A DNA stretch of 64,000 nucleotides from Paenibacillus qinlingensis (GTDB lineage Bacteria > Bacillota > Bacilli > Paenibacillales > NBRC-103111), in the NCBI RefSeq assembly GCF_013204845.1, contig NZ_JABMKY010000001.1:62001-126000 (forward strand). The letters are read 5' to 3'. Made by a program: the position numbers and the translations under genes. The notes under the pieces are model-generated. The model saw only the letters and a list, made by a program, of their open reading frames with translations, did not search any database and had not been told where the DNA came from. Shown piece after piece: positions 7,222 to 16,614 of the stretch; positions within the stretch are counted from its first letter, which is position 1; each line of letters opens with the position of its first letter.

Positions 7222-8808
7222 TTATACAGACATCTGAAGAGGTTGATGAACAATTTCACCCTTCAAAATCCAAGTTTGTGCATGAGTAACTTTGACATGA
7301 ACCATTTGACCTATTAAGGATGGATTTCCAGTGAAGTGAATCAGCTTATTCGTCCGTGTTCGGCCAGCAAGTACATCTGTATTGTTCTTACTTTCGCCTT
7401 CTACTAAGACTTCAACAGTTTGATCTAGCAAACGTTCATTGCTGTCTTTACTCAGCTTATTAACAAGCTCATTCAGCCTATACAAACGCTGTTTCTTCAC
7501 TTCCATCGGAACATTATCTTCCATCTCAGCTGCAGGCGTACCTACTCGCGGTGAATAGATAAAAGTAAATGCAAAATCGAATCCAACTTCCTCGTACAGC
7601 GTCATCGTATCCTCGAATTGCTCATCGGTCTCACCGGGAAAACCAACGATAATATCTGTCGTTAATACGACATCAGGCATCGTAGCCTTGATTTTACTCG
7701 CTAGCTGCAAATAATGATCTCTCGAGTACTTCCGGCTCATTCGTTTTAAGACATCTGTGTTACCAGCTTGCACAGGTAAATGGATGTGCTCGACGAGATT
7801 ACCACGCTTCCCTAATACCTCAATCAAACGATCATCGAAATCTCGCGGATGTGAGGTTGTAAACCGGATACGTGGAACATCAATCTTACGAATATCGTCC
7901 ATCAGATCAGCGAAAGTGTACGTTATATCATCAAAGTCTTTGCCATAGGCATTGACATTCTGTCCAAGTAGCGTAATTTCCTGAAAGCCTTGACGAGCCA
8001 AATCTCTGACTTCTGCCAGGACGTCCTGCGGTCTACGGCTTCGTTCCTTGCCACGTGTATAGGGAACAATACAGTAAGTACAGAACTTATCACAGCCGTA
8101 CATAATGTTAACCCAAGCACGGATACCTTCCCGTTTTTTGGGGAGATTTTCTACGATATCGCCTTCCTTTGACCATACCTCCACAACCATTTCTTTGTTG
8201 AAGAAGGCATCCTTCAATAGGCTTGGCAAACGATGAATATTGTGTGTTCCGAAAATCATATCGACAAAAGCATGTTTCTGCATAATACGATGTACCACGG
8301 ATTCCTCTTGGGACATACAACCACATACACCAAGAATAAGTCCTGGCTTCTGTGCTTTCAACGTTTTCAAATGACCAAGTTCTCCGAACACCTTGTCTTC
8401 GGCATTCTCACGAATCGCACACGTATTGAGAAGGATCACATCTGCGATCTGCTTGTCATCCGTAGCCGTATAGCCCATTTGCTCAAAAAGACCTCTCATG
8501 ACTTCGGTATCATGTTCATTCATCTGACATCCGTATGTCGTGATCAAATAATATTTGTCCTTACCAAATTCCTGCATATCTTCTGGAATCGCAAAATCGT
8601 AGTGAACCTGAATGTCCTCTTTACCACGTTGCTTCTCGTCCTTGTAGTTCGGCGCAGAATTAATTTGGATGTTTCTACCTTTAATTCGATACGTCGTTTT
8701 ACCCTCTTCTTGGCTTAACACTTTCGCATCCGAGAAGTCAAAGTATTTGGAGTAATCCTTAACCTTGTCGGATTTTAAGTCCGATGTATTTTGGTTCTCC
8801 TTTGACAT
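7222..8808 (-). CDS. miaB: MiaB, tRNA 2-methylthio-N6-isopentenyladenosine synthase
   Basis: This radical-SAM enzyme adds a methylthio group to i6A37 of tRNAs. The 528 residues comprise an N-terminal extension, the methylthiotransferase domain with its three Cys ([23 protein letters not shown]), the radical SAM cluster motif CDKFCTYC at ~240, and a C-terminal TRAM domain. The N-terminal extension of about 80 residues is typical of Bacillales MiaB. The ATG has AAGGGAAGTG upstream. miaB and ricA form an operon. A second methylthiotransferase, RimO, is encoded at 23.4 kb. Confidence 0.96.
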   Translation of the reverse strand: MSKENQNTSDLKSDKVKDYSKYFDFSDAKVLSQEEGKTTYRIKGRNIQINSAPNYKDEKQRGKEDIQVHYDFAIPEDMQEFGKDKYYLITTYGCQMNEHDTEVMRGLFEQMGYTATDDKQIADVILLNTCAIRENAEDKVFGELGHLKTLKAQKPGLILGVCGCMSQEESVVHRIMQKHAFVDMIFGTHNIHRLPSLLKDAFFNKEMVVEVWSKEGDIVENLPKKREGIRAWVNIMYGCDKFCTYCIVPYTRGKERSRRPQDVLAEVRDLARQGFQEITLLGQNVNAYGKDFDDITYTFADLMDDIRKIDVPRIRFTTSHPRDFDDRLIEVLGKRGNLVEHIHLPVQAGNTDVLKRMSRKYSRDHYLQLASKIKATMPDVVLTTDIIVGFPGETDEQFEDTMTLYEEVGFDFAFTFIYSPRVGTPAAEMEDNVPMEVKKQRLYRLNELVNKLSKDSNERLLDQTVEVLVEGESKNNTDVLAGRTRTNKLIHFTGNPSLIGQMVHVKVTHAQTWILKGEIVHQPLQMSV

Positions 8809-8868
8809 GGTGAATTCACTTCCCTTTATCTATAAATATAGCTCTAACTTGTATTAACCCAATATCAA

Positions 8869-8877
8869 ATTATAGCA
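8869..8877 (-). promoter_or_regulatory. miaB: Predicted extended -10 promoter of miaB-ricA
   Basis: On the minus strand TGCTATAAT is an extended -10 element (TGnTATAAT), about 60 bases upstream of the miaB start. The -35 region is poor, as is usual for extended -10 promoters. Confidence 0.45.
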
Positions 8878-8925
8878 CAAAAGATACCTGTATATCCATA
8901 TTGGCTTCCGTTTCAGAATAAACAG

Positions 8926-8950
8926 AAAAACCTTCTCCTAAGAGAAGGCT
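8926..8950 (-). terminator. Terminator of the MHYT-GGDEF-EAL gene
   Basis: On the minus strand CCTTCTC-TTAG-GAGAAGG is followed by TTTTTC, immediately after the stop codon. Confidence 0.85.
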
Positions 8951-8956
8951 CTAAAA

Positions 8957-11395
8957 TCAATGTTTCCCAAATGAATATTGCTGCTTAATGATACCCGTCA
9001 TCTCCTGAGCAGGAATTGGGCGGCTAAATAAGTACCCTTGCGCTTCGTTGCATTCTTTGAGTAGCAAAAATTGAAGTTGTTCCTTCGTTTCTACCCCTTC
9101 TGCTATTACCTTCAGATCCAAATTATGTGCCATTGAAATGATCGTATGTACGAGTGCAGCATCTTTCGCATCTTCAAACATATTTCGCGTAAACGATTGG
9201 TCAATCTTTAAACTATCAATTGGGAACAATTTCAAATAATTCAAAGATGAATATCCCGTTCCAAAATCGTCGATCGATAAAAAGATACCCATAGCTTTTA
9301 GCCTATGCATTGTCTCAATAGCGTATTTGGAATCTTGAATAATACTTTCGGTTAGTTCAAGTTCTAGATACTGATTATCTAGCCCAGACTCGTCTAACGC
9401 ATTACTCACCATTTCAATTAAATTACTTTGCTTAAATTGTCTAGAAGAAATATTTACAGCAATACGAAATGGTGCATGGCCTTGATTCTGCCATTCTTTA
9501 TTTTGGCGGCAAGCCTCATTTAGAACCCATTCTCCAATCGGAATAATTAATCCGGTTTCTTCAGCTAGTGGAATAAATTCGGCTGGTGATATCGGCCCCC
9601 ACTCGGGGTGCTGCCAACGAATTAATGCTTCTGCACCAGTAATCTTTCCCGTATTCACATCAATCTGAGGTTGATAAAATACTTTAAATTCATTTCGCTC
9701 TAACGCTTTGCGCAGCCCAATTTCCATTTGCATTTTTTTGGTGACTGCTACATTCATCTCTGGTGTATAGAACTGAAAATTATTTTTACCTTGTTCTTTT
9801 ACACGATACATCGCGGTATCTGCATTTTTAATTAGTGTCTCTATATCGCCTCCATCAGATGGATAGAGACTAATACCAATGGAAGGCGTAACGAACAACT
9901 CGTGTTCAAGAATGGTAAAGGATTGCGAGAAAATACGCACAATTTTAGTCGCATTTTTTATCATCTCATCAGCCGTTGTATGCGCCCAAAGGATAATAAA
10001 TTCGTCGCCACCCTGTCGAGAAACAGTGTCACCTTTACCAATACATGCTTCGAACCGTTTAGCCACCTCGATCAATAATTTATCTCCCATCGCATGGCCA
10101 AGCGTGTCATTAATAAATTTAAATCGATCTAAATCAATGAACATGATTCCCATGCTTTGTTGGTTTTCATGTGCTTGGTCTAACGCTAGCTCAAGACGGT
10201 CATTTAATAAAAGCCGATTAGGTAGACCCGTTAATGGATCTCGATATACCATCCGATTAATTCGTTCCTCTGTCCTTTTTCTTTCAGAGATATCTCGAAT
10301 GATACAGCTAAAACACATGCCATCTTCTTCTTTCCAAACTGCCAGTGAAAGTTCCATCGGAAACTCGGTTTGATCTTTGCGTAACCCTAGTAATTCATAA
10401 GTCATTCCAATCTCATTCGCATCAACTGTGGCAGTGGCTAGGAATTTCTCCAAACGTTCTTTATGAGATGCTATAAACCGTTCTGGGAAAATACGATGCA
10501 ATCTTTCTCCAATAAGCTCTAGTTCTTCATAGCCAAAAATGAGTTGTGCACCTTTATTCCAAGAGATAATGGTTCTATTATGATCAGCTAAGATAATGGC
10601 ATCATGTGCTGACTCTACAACGGAACGGAATCTTTTCTCGGACATCATCATCTGTGATTCAAATCGTCTATCAATGAATGTACTGATGAAGGCTAGCCCT
10701 AAAATGAATAAAATGCCAAAACCTATCAAATAGGCCAACAGTTTCGAATCAAACGTAAGGTCTGAGGCGATATGCGCATGATCATGCTTGAAGGTTGCTG
10801 CTGCCATACCTGTATAGTGCATACCACTTATTGCTATTCCCATGACCAAAGAACTAACTAGCTTCCTTAGCATAATACGAGGTGAGCTCGCGTTTTGTTT
10901 TACCGAGAATAGCAATAGGAGTGCAACTAAAGAGACAACGTATGCAATGATGGCAGAAAGAGCCCATAGATAGGGATTATATTCAATCGTCGCACCCATC
11001 ACCATGGCTTCCATGCCGATGTAATGCATGGATACGACCCCGGTAGCAATAAAAGTAGCTCCAATAAACACATGTGGTTTGCGCATAATCGGTCTACTGA
11101 TAATATATAAAGCTAACCAAGATGCAAGCAACGCTGGAACGATTGAATAAATCACAGTTGATAATTGGTACGAGACAGATATAGGTAAATGAAAAGCTAA
11201 CATCGCAACAAAATGCATCGACCATATACCCATTCCCATTGCAAATGCACCGCCAGCCAACCACGCTTGCCTAGCTGAACTTTTGGCTTTATGAATTCGA
11301 ATTCCGAGATCCAATGCAGCAAATGATGCGATGATAGCAATGAGAATAGAAAAAATGACAAAGGGGATGTGATACGTACTTGAGATAATTTCCAC
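8957..11395 (-). CDS. MHYT-PAS-GGDEF-EAL membrane protein (cyclic-di-GMP turnover)
   Basis: The 812-residue protein starts with a seven-helix MHYT sensor domain (MHFVAM, MHYIGM and MHYTGM within residues ~1-240), a proposed sensor of oxygen, CO or NO via bound metal. Then come a PAS domain (~255-370), a GGDEF domain with intact RQGGDEF (~463) and an EAL domain with intact EAL (~588) and DDFGTGYSSL. Both the cyclase and phosphodiesterase motifs look functional, so the net effect on c-di-GMP cannot be predicted. The start is a GTG with AGGAGA upstream. It appears monocistronic, between hairpin terminators. Confidence 0.93.
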   Translation of the reverse strand: MEIISSTYHIPFVIFSILIAIIASFAALDLGIRIHKAKSSARQAWLAGGAFAMGMGIWSMHFVAMLAFHLPISVSYQLSTVIYSIVPALLASWLALYIISRPIMRKPHVFIGATFIATGVVSMHYIGMEAMVMGATIEYNPYLWALSAIIAYVVSLVALLLLFSVKQNASSPRIMLRKLVSSLVMGIAISGMHYTGMAAATFKHDHAHIASDLTFDSKLLAYLIGFGILFILGLAFISTFIDRRFESQMMMSEKRFRSVVESAHDAIILADHNRTIISWNKGAQLIFGYEELELIGERLHRIFPERFIASHKERLEKFLATATVDANEIGMTYELLGLRKDQTEFPMELSLAVWKEEDGMCFSCIIRDISERKRTEERINRMVYRDPLTGLPNRLLLNDRLELALDQAHENQQSMGIMFIDLDRFKFINDTLGHAMGDKLLIEVAKRFEACIGKGDTVSRQGGDEFIILWAHTTADEMIKNATKIVRIFSQSFTILEHELFVTPSIGISLYPSDGGDIETLIKNADTAMYRVKEQGKNNFQFYTPEMNVAVTKKMQMEIGLRKALERNEFKVFYQPQIDVNTGKITGAEALIRWQHPEWGPISPAEFIPLAEETGLIIPIGEWVLNEACRQNKEWQNQGHAPFRIAVNISSRQFKQSNLIEMVSNALDESGLDNQYLELELTESIIQDSKYAIETMHRLKAMGIFLSIDDFGTGYSSLNYLKLFPIDSLKIDQSFTRNMFEDAKDAALVHTIISMAHNLDLKVIAEGVETKEQLQFLLLKECNEAQGYLFSRPIPAQEMTGIIKQQYSFGKH

Positions 11396-11597
11396 AGTGA
11401 TGTCTCCTAACTTAAGGCAATGATTATGATATCTACAGGAGCCATTGAATCAGATCGATGAGCTTTACAAATATTTATATTTGAATCTATTAACATCCAT
11501 TTTACCATGATTTTCTTAGTGCCTCTATACGTTTACGTCGAATATACTCGAAAAATGAAAAACTTACATCTCAACGTAATTTTCATGCATAAAATGC

Positions 11598-11643
11598 ACA
11601 AATAAACATCCTTTACATAGATGTGTAAAGGATGTTTATTTGT
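11598..11643. terminator. Long perfect hairpin, probable pduL terminator
   Basis: A perfect 20-bp AT-rich stem with a 6-base loop: arms 11598-11617 and 11624-11643, core CATCCTTTACA. T-rich ends on both strands would allow termination after pduL. Confidence 0.75.
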
Positions 11644-11663
11644 AAACATTAGCCTCATTAATA

Positions 11664-11678
11664 ATTAATGTCATTAAT
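11664..11678. repeat. ATTAATGTCATTAAT palindrome, copy 1
   Basis: A perfect 7-bp inverted repeat around a single T, immediately after the pduL stop codon. The same motif occurs twice after recX. It could be a protein-binding operator or a small dispersed palindrome. Confidence 0.5.
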
Positions 11679-11679
11679 A

Positions 11680-12261
11680 TTATAATAAGAGCTCCGCATT
11701 GTCACCTGTCTTCACACCTGCTGCATTTCCTTCGTCTGTATCAATATGCATATCCAACGCAAATTGGTCCGACACTCGGGCAATCACATCTTCAAATATT
11801 AATGGCCTCTCTCCCCGCAACTGAACGCGTAGAAGCTGTTTATCTTGAATCCCCCATTGATTTGCATCAGAGGTATGGAAGTGAATATGTCTAGCTGCAA
11901 CAATGACTCCCTGCTCCAATGTAACTTCCCCTTTAGGGCCAAAGACGCGCAATCCAGGTGTTCCTTCAATATGACCTGATTCGCGTACTGGTGGATGGAT
12001 GCCCAGTGTGAAAGCATCTGTGCGCGAGACCTCGATTTGCGTTTGCGGTCGAACCGGACCAAGAATCCGCACCTTATCGAACTGTCCTTTCGGCCCTAGT
12101 ATAGCAACCGTTTCTTGTGCTGCGAATTGACCAGGCTGCGAAAGATCCTTGAAACTGGAAAGCTCATACCCCTCGCCGAAAAGTGAAAATAAATCGGTTT
12201 GTGAAAGATGTATATGTCTTGCTGAAACTCCAATTGGTATCATGGGCATGGTAGTACTCAT
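11680..12261 (-). CDS. pduL: PduL-type phosphate acyltransferase
   Basis: The 193-residue enzyme exchanges CoA and phosphate on short acyl groups (propanoyl- or acetyl-CoA to acyl phosphate). Two PduL domains are seen, each with its zinc-binding HxH (SARHIHLS near the start, AARHIHFHT at ~123). There is no N-terminal encapsulation peptide and no microcompartment shell gene nearby, so it is probably a cytosolic enzyme acting as a phosphotransacetylase. The first ATG abuts GAGAGG, leaving no spacer; MPMIPIG, four codons later, is a likely true start. It lies downstream of korA-korB, whose products make acyl-CoA, but a strong terminator separates them. Confidence 0.92.
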   Translation of the reverse strand: MSTTMPMIPIGVSARHIHLSQTDLFSLFGEGYELSSFKDLSQPGQFAAQETVAILGPKGQFDKVRILGPVRPQTQIEVSRTDAFTLGIHPPVRESGHIEGTPGLRVFGPKGEVTLEQGVIVAARHIHFHTSDANQWGIQDKQLLRVQLRGERPLIFEDVIARVSDQFALDMHIDTDEGNAAGVKTGDNAELLL

Positions 12262-12301
12262 CCTCTCATTTCGATCCTATTTGTCAGTATTACCGCTCAG
12301 C

Positions 12302-12338
12302 AAAAAAGGCATACGGAAATTCACCGTATGCCTTTTTT
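12302..12338. terminator. korB: Strong bidirectional-type terminator after korB
   Basis: A perfect stem AAAAAAGGCATACGG / CCGTATGCCTTTTTT with a 7-base loop, immediately after the korB stop codon. Confidence 0.92.
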
Positions 12339-12346
12339 AGAAATTG

Positions 12347-13213
12347 TTATTTAAATTCAGTAAGTAGTTTACTGAACTCAGCTTCGGAAAGTTTAAGCTC
12401 TTGTTTCGTTAGACCTTCTTTAGCAAAGCTAGGAATGGAATCTTCATAGCTCTTTTTATCTTTGTTTTGGTAGATGATACCTGTCAACATGGAGTTTGTT
12501 TCCATGATCTTTGTCATCGCCATCACGCGGTTCGTGTAATCATAATCTGGAATCTCATCCAAATCAACGATATTCTCTTTGAACCAGTCATATGTGTTTA
12601 CTTTGTTAAAAGTAACACAAGGGCTGAATACGTTGATCAAGGAGAAACCTTTGTGATTCAAACCAGCTTCAATTACTGCTGTTAACTGTTTCAAGTTACT
12701 GGAGAATGATTGTGCTACGAAAGAAGCACCAGCAGCCATTGCAATTTCAAGTGGTGAAATTGCGGACTCAATCGTACCGGATGGTACACTTTTCGTTTTG
12801 AAGCCTTCCGCACTACGTGGAGATGCTTGACCTTTTGTCAAACCGTAGATTTGGTTGTCCATTACAATGTAAGTAACATCAATGTTACGGCGAATAGCAT
12901 GAACAGTGTGCCCCATACCAATTGCAAAACCGTCTCCGTCTCCACCAGATGCAATAACTGTCAAATCGCGGTTAGCCATTTTCACGCCTTGTGCGATTGG
13001 CAGGGATCTTCCGTGAATACCATGGAATCCGTATGCATTGATGTAACCAGAAATACGTCCGGAACATCCGATACCTGAAACGATTGCTAAGTTTTCTGGC
13101 TCTAAACCAACGTTAGCTGAAGCACGCTGAATAGCCGCTTGTACGGAGAAATCTCCGCATCCAGGACACCAGTTAGGCTTTACATTGTTACGAAAGTCTT
13201 TTAATGTTGCCAT
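12347..13213 (-). CDS. korB: KorB, 2-oxoglutarate (2-oxoacid):ferredoxin oxidoreductase beta subunit
   Basis: The 288-residue thiamine diphosphate subunit has NWCPGCGDF near the N-terminus, GIGCSGRISGY, and the TPP motif GGDGDGFAIG with NQIYGLTKGQ. With KorA it decarboxylates 2-oxoglutarate or a related 2-oxoacid to the CoA ester while reducing ferredoxin. The ATG lies within the last codons of korA (13-base overlap) with AAGGAG upstream, so the two are translationally coupled. A strong terminator follows. The pair is common in Bacillales at this position between spoVS and miaB. Confidence 0.93.
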   Translation of the reverse strand: MATLKDFRNNVKPNWCPGCGDFSVQAAIQRASANVGLEPENLAIVSGIGCSGRISGYINAYGFHGIHGRSLPIAQGVKMANRDLTVIASGGDGDGFAIGMGHTVHAIRRNIDVTYIVMDNQIYGLTKGQASPRSAEGFKTKSVPSGTIESAISPLEIAMAAGASFVAQSFSSNLKQLTAVIEAGLNHKGFSLINVFSPCVTFNKVNTYDWFKENIVDLDEIPDYDYTNRVMAMTKIMETNSMLTGIIYQNKDKKSYEDSIPSFAKEGLTKQELKLSEAEFSKLLTEFK

Positions 13214-14949
13214 GCTAAAGTCAACTCCTTACATTTTTGTTCGATTTCTGCTGGTAAGAACGGGTTACCGTTGTATTTAAGTACATTTTTGATTTTATCT
13301 GCGTGGCCAACATGCAATTTAATTTGATCTGCCAATTGACCTGTAGCGTTGTTTTCTACAACGATTACTTGTTTCGCTTTTTCAACAAGCGGGCGAAGTT
13401 GGTCAGCTGGGAACGGATGAATCAAGCGCACAGTTGCATGGTTGGTTTTGATACCTTCCAATTCAACACGACTTCTCGCTTCATCAATTGTTCCACCAGT
13501 GGAACCCATACCGATAATAAGAAGATCTGGATTCTCGTGAGGAGCATCAAATTTGATAGCGTCAGTTACTTGAATATGTTTCAACTTCTCAAGACGCTTA
13601 TCCATCATACGTTGACGATTTTCAGTGCTCTCGGAAGGACGACCTGTTTGGTCATGCTCTACACCTGTAACATGGTGAATACCATTCTTAACACCTGGGA
13701 TTACACGAGGAGAAACACCTTTCTCCGTGAACTCATAACGTTTGAATAACTGATTAGGCTCTTGTTCAGGTGCTTCAGTTACTAGTGCGCCGCGGTCAAT
13801 GACGATGCGGTTGTAATCCAACATTTCTGCGGATTGTTTACCTAGTGAAAGTTGAAGATCTGTCATCAAGATAACTGGTACTTGGTATTGCTCAGCTAGG
13901 TTGAAAGCTTCGATTGTATCGTAGAAACACTCTTCAATCGTGCTTGGGGACAATACGATTTTCGGGATCTCACCGTGAGTTCCGTATACCATTGCGTTCA
14001 AGTCAGATTGCTCTTGTTTAGTCGGAAGTCCTGTACTTGGACCACCACGTTGCGTATCAACGATTACTACTGGAGTCTCTGTCATACCTGCAAGGCCAAT
14101 AGCTTCCATCATTAGTGACAAACCTGGACCTGCTGAAGCTGTAAGCGCACGAGCACCAGCGTAGTTAGCGCCGATTGCCATTGTACATGCTGCAATTTCA
14201 TCTTCCGTTTGAATAACAGTTCCACCCAATTTAGGAAGTACTTTTTGCAAATACTCCATAACTTCGGATGCTGGCGTAATTGGATAAGCCGGCATGAAGC
14301 GGCAACCTGCAGCAACTGCCCCAAGAGCGATTGCATCATTTCCGATCATGAACAACTTTTGTTGTCCGTCAGCAGGCTCAAGTTGGAAGTCAGCGATAGG
14401 TCCGCCAGCAAGTTCAAGTACGGATTCTGCACCTTTGCGAACTGCTTCAATATTCTTCTCAACAACTGCTGCGCCTTTACGGCCAAATTCCTCTTCAACA
14501 GCTTTATTAAACACGTCAATCGGCAAGCCAAGTAGAGCCCATGAAGCGCCTGACGCGGCCATGTTCTTAAATAGGGACGTTCCTAATTCCTCTGCAATTG
14601 CAGTGATCGGTACTGGGAACAATCTAGCTTTGATTCCTTCTGGTAAAACAGGGTTAAATTTAGCGTCCGCAACGATAACACCATTGTCGCGAAGTTCGTG
14701 TGCATTGAAATCGATACTTTCTTGGTCGAAAGCAACAAGAATATCCAAATCGTCTGAAATTGCGCGAATCGGTTTGGTGCTGATGCGAATCTTGTTATTT
14801 GTATGCCCCCCCTTAATCCGTGAAGAGAAATGACGGTACCCATACAAATAGTAACCGAGACGGTTCAATGCAGTAGAGAAAATGCGGTCTGTACTTTCGA
14901 CCCCTTCACCCTGCTGACCTCCGATTTTCCAAGATAACTGACTAATCAC
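13201..14949 (-). CDS. korA: KorA, 2-oxoacid:acceptor oxidoreductase alpha subunit with gamma domain
   Basis: The 582-residue protein carries a gamma-type domain (WKIGGQQGEGVE at the start, to ~190) and an alpha domain with AYPITPASEVMEYL and ETEDEIAA. I chose a GTG start (VISQLSWKIGG) because AAGGAG stands 10 bases before it. An upstream ATG at 15051 has no ribosome binding site and lies at or before the predicted transcription start. No ferredoxin domain is present, so an external ferredoxin accepts electrons. The protein overlaps korB. Confidence 0.92.
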   Translation of the reverse strand: MISQLSWKIGGQQGEGVESTDRIFSTALNRLGYYLYGYRHFSSRIKGGHTNNKIRISTKPIRAISDDLDILVAFDQESIDFNAHELRDNGVIVADAKFNPVLPEGIKARLFPVPITAIAEELGTSLFKNMAASGASWALLGLPIDVFNKAVEEEFGRKGAAVVEKNIEAVRKGAESVLELAGGPIADFQLEPADGQQKLFMIGNDAIALGAVAAGCRFMPAYPITPASEVMEYLQKVLPKLGGTVIQTEDEIAACTMAIGANYAGARALTASAGPGLSLMMEAIGLAGMTETPVVIVDTQRGGPSTGLPTKQEQSDLNAMVYGTHGEIPKIVLSPSTIEECFYDTIEAFNLAEQYQVPVILMTDLQLSLGKQSAEMLDYNRIVIDRGALVTEAPEQEPNQLFKRYEFTEKGVSPRVIPGVKNGIHHVTGVEHDQTGRPSESTENRQRMMDKRLEKLKHIQVTDAIKFDAPHENPDLLIIGMGSTGGTIDEARSRVELEGIKTNHATVRLIHPFPADQLRPLVEKAKQVIVVENNATGQLADQIKLHVGHADKIKNVLKYNGNPFLPAEIEQKCKELTLAWQH

Positions 14950-15055
14950 CGTACGTCCACTCCTTTTAATTGTAGCTGCGTGAAGAAAATTTGATAGCTG
15001 ATTGTTTAGTAATTTAAGATGTTGCAATAAAAAATTTCTTTCACTTGTCATCCAA

Positions 15056-15084
15056 ATTCTATGCCTTTACAGAGTAAATTGCAA
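15056..15084 (-). promoter_or_regulatory. korA: Predicted sigma-A promoter of korA-korB
   Basis: On the minus strand TTGCAA and TAGAAT are spaced 17 bases apart. The leader to the GTG start of korA is about 100 bases. Confidence 0.6.
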
Positions 15085-15157
15085 GAGGTTTCACCGTTTC
15101 TAAAAGATAGAGTTTTTAGATTGTATCCATATCAATATTAGATTGATTTTCACTAAT

Positions 15158-16099
15158 TCATTGCGGAAGGTTCCGCAACATGAAATTTCGCCAGTTCCCA
15201 TACAAAAACGCCTCCACTTGCGACTCTGTATAGTTTTTACACAAAGCTTCTATAATATTTCCGTAATCTCCAACATGTCTTAAATCTTTTACCCATTGCT
15301 CAATTCCATCAAAATCGGATCCAAAACCTATTTGGGACTCTCCGCCTAATGCACAGATATGATCAATATGTTTCAGAATTGCTGAAATCTCTACTGTTGT
15401 TTTCAAGTTCTCCAGAAAGTATGGAACAAAGGTAATCCCCATTAAACCTTTACATTGTATGATAGCTTTAATTTGATCGTCTGATAAATTTCTTGGATGA
15501 GGGCATAACTCATATGCGTTTGAGTGCGAGGCAATAAACGGTTTTTTGTAAACCTCTGCAAGCTCCCAGAAGCCCGCAACGGAAAGATGGGACACATCTA
15601 CTATTATACCCATAGTTTCTATTTCTTTTAACATGAGCTTCCCTTTTTTTGTAAACCCACCTTTTCTCTGTTCCATTATGCCATCTGCCGCCCAATTCGC
15701 GTAATTCCAAGTGAGTCCTGCACAACGAACACCTAAGTAATCGAGAATTCGTAAGTTGGTTAGATTACCAGCAAGCGCATCCATACCTTCCAATGTCAAA
15801 ATAGCTCCAATCTCCTGTGTTTGCTCCACATCTAACCAATCTGAAGCCGAGCGAACAAATCTCATTTGCGGGTGGCTAATAATCTTTCGATGAAAAATAT
15901 CTACCATTTGCAGAATATGTTCAAAGTTAGGGTTGGCGATTGATTCCGAAAGATAGATCGCAAAACATTGGATTTTAACACCAGCCTGCTTAAGTTTGGG
16001 AAAGCTAACATCCAATTCTAATACATCCTGGTTAAATTCCAGTTTGTCATTCTGATATAGCTTCGTTAATGCGTCACAATGTCCATCTACAATTTTCAT
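15158..16099 (-). CDS. Membrane dipeptidase (peptidase M19, renal dipeptidase family)
   Basis: This zinc dipeptidase has 313 residues. Metal ligands are visible as HCD (residues 6-8), the bridging Glu in LEGMDAL (~113), DVSHLS and ASHSNAY. The family hallmark HPRNLSDDQI and GFGSDFDG follow. The start ATG (MKIVDGHCDA) has AGGAGG upstream; an earlier ATG in frame lacks one. There is no signal peptide, so it is likely cytosolic. It sits between spoVS and korA, a conserved position in Bacillales, and may hydrolyse dipeptides during sporulation or nutrient recycling. Confidence 0.93.
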   Translation of the reverse strand: MKIVDGHCDALTKLYQNDKLEFNQDVLELDVSFPKLKQAGVKIQCFAIYLSESIANPNFEHILQMVDIFHRKIISHPQMRFVRSASDWLDVEQTQEIGAILTLEGMDALAGNLTNLRILDYLGVRCAGLTWNYANWAADGIMEQRKGGFTKKGKLMLKEIETMGIIVDVSHLSVAGFWELAEVYKKPFIASHSNAYELCPHPRNLSDDQIKAIIQCKGLMGITFVPYFLENLKTTVEISAILKHIDHICALGGESQIGFGSDFDGIEQWVKDLRHVGDYGNIIEALCKNYTESQVEAFLYGNWRNFMLRNLPQ

Positions 16100-16141
16100 T
16101 ATAACCGCCTCCTGGCATCGCACTTTATGTCCAAACAGCAC

Positions 16142-16163
16142 AAAAACCTCTATACAGAGGTTT
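16142..16163 (-). terminator. spoVS: Terminator of spoVS
   Basis: AAACCTCT/AGAGGTTT stem followed on the minus strand by TTTTTG. It lies between spoVS and the dipeptidase gene. Confidence 0.75.
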
Positions 16164-16240
16164 CATAGGTACTGTGATAACATTTCGATTTAACTGGCTG
16201 TCAGTCATGAAAGTCAACACTTATACAGTTGCCTTACCGT

Positions 16241-16501
16241 CTACCGAGGCTCGACAATCAATTTAATAGCTGTCCGGTCCTCCCCATCAATAACAATATC
16301 CGTGAAGGCTGGTACACATATTAAGTCGACTCCACTAGGCGCCACAAATCCTCTTGCGATAGCTACTGCTTTGATGGCTTGGTTCAATGCGCCTGCACCT
16401 ATCGCTTGAAGCTCAGCGGCTCCACGCTCACGCAATACGCCTGCCAATGCACCTGCTACGGAGTTTGGATTGGATTTTGCTGAAACTTTTAACACATCCA
16501 T
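16241..16501 (-). CDS. spoVS: SpoVS, stage V sporulation protein S
   Basis: The 86-residue protein is a near full-length match to SpoVS, an Alba-like nucleic-acid-binding fold protein required in B. subtilis for coat assembly and stage V sporulation. Recognisable parts are VLKVSAKSNPNSVAGALAG, GAGALNQAIKA and the C-terminal IKLIVEP. GAGGAGG lies 8 bases before the ATG; an upstream in-frame start is not supported. It follows ymdB, as in Bacillus. Confidence 0.97.
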   Translation of the reverse strand: MDVLKVSAKSNPNSVAGALAGVLRERGAAELQAIGAGALNQAIKAVAIARGFVAPSGVDLICVPAFTDIVIDGEDRTAIKLIVEPR

Positions 16502-16614
16502 GAATAGTACCTCCTCGGAAATGATGGATAGCTTCCAATACCCATCATATTCACCAGGTACACGAAACATGCTACCTCATCCCATATATACGGATAGCAG
16601 CAGGATTCTTACAA

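Noticed and set aside
8233-8718. Plus-strand frame of 161 codons antisense to miaB
   Set aside because: Entirely inside miaB, no ribosome binding site and no recognisable domain.
14209-14833. Overlapping plus-strand frames antisense to korA (108 and 179 codons)
   Set aside because: They lie wholly inside korA on the opposite strand, without ribosome binding sites or family resemblance.
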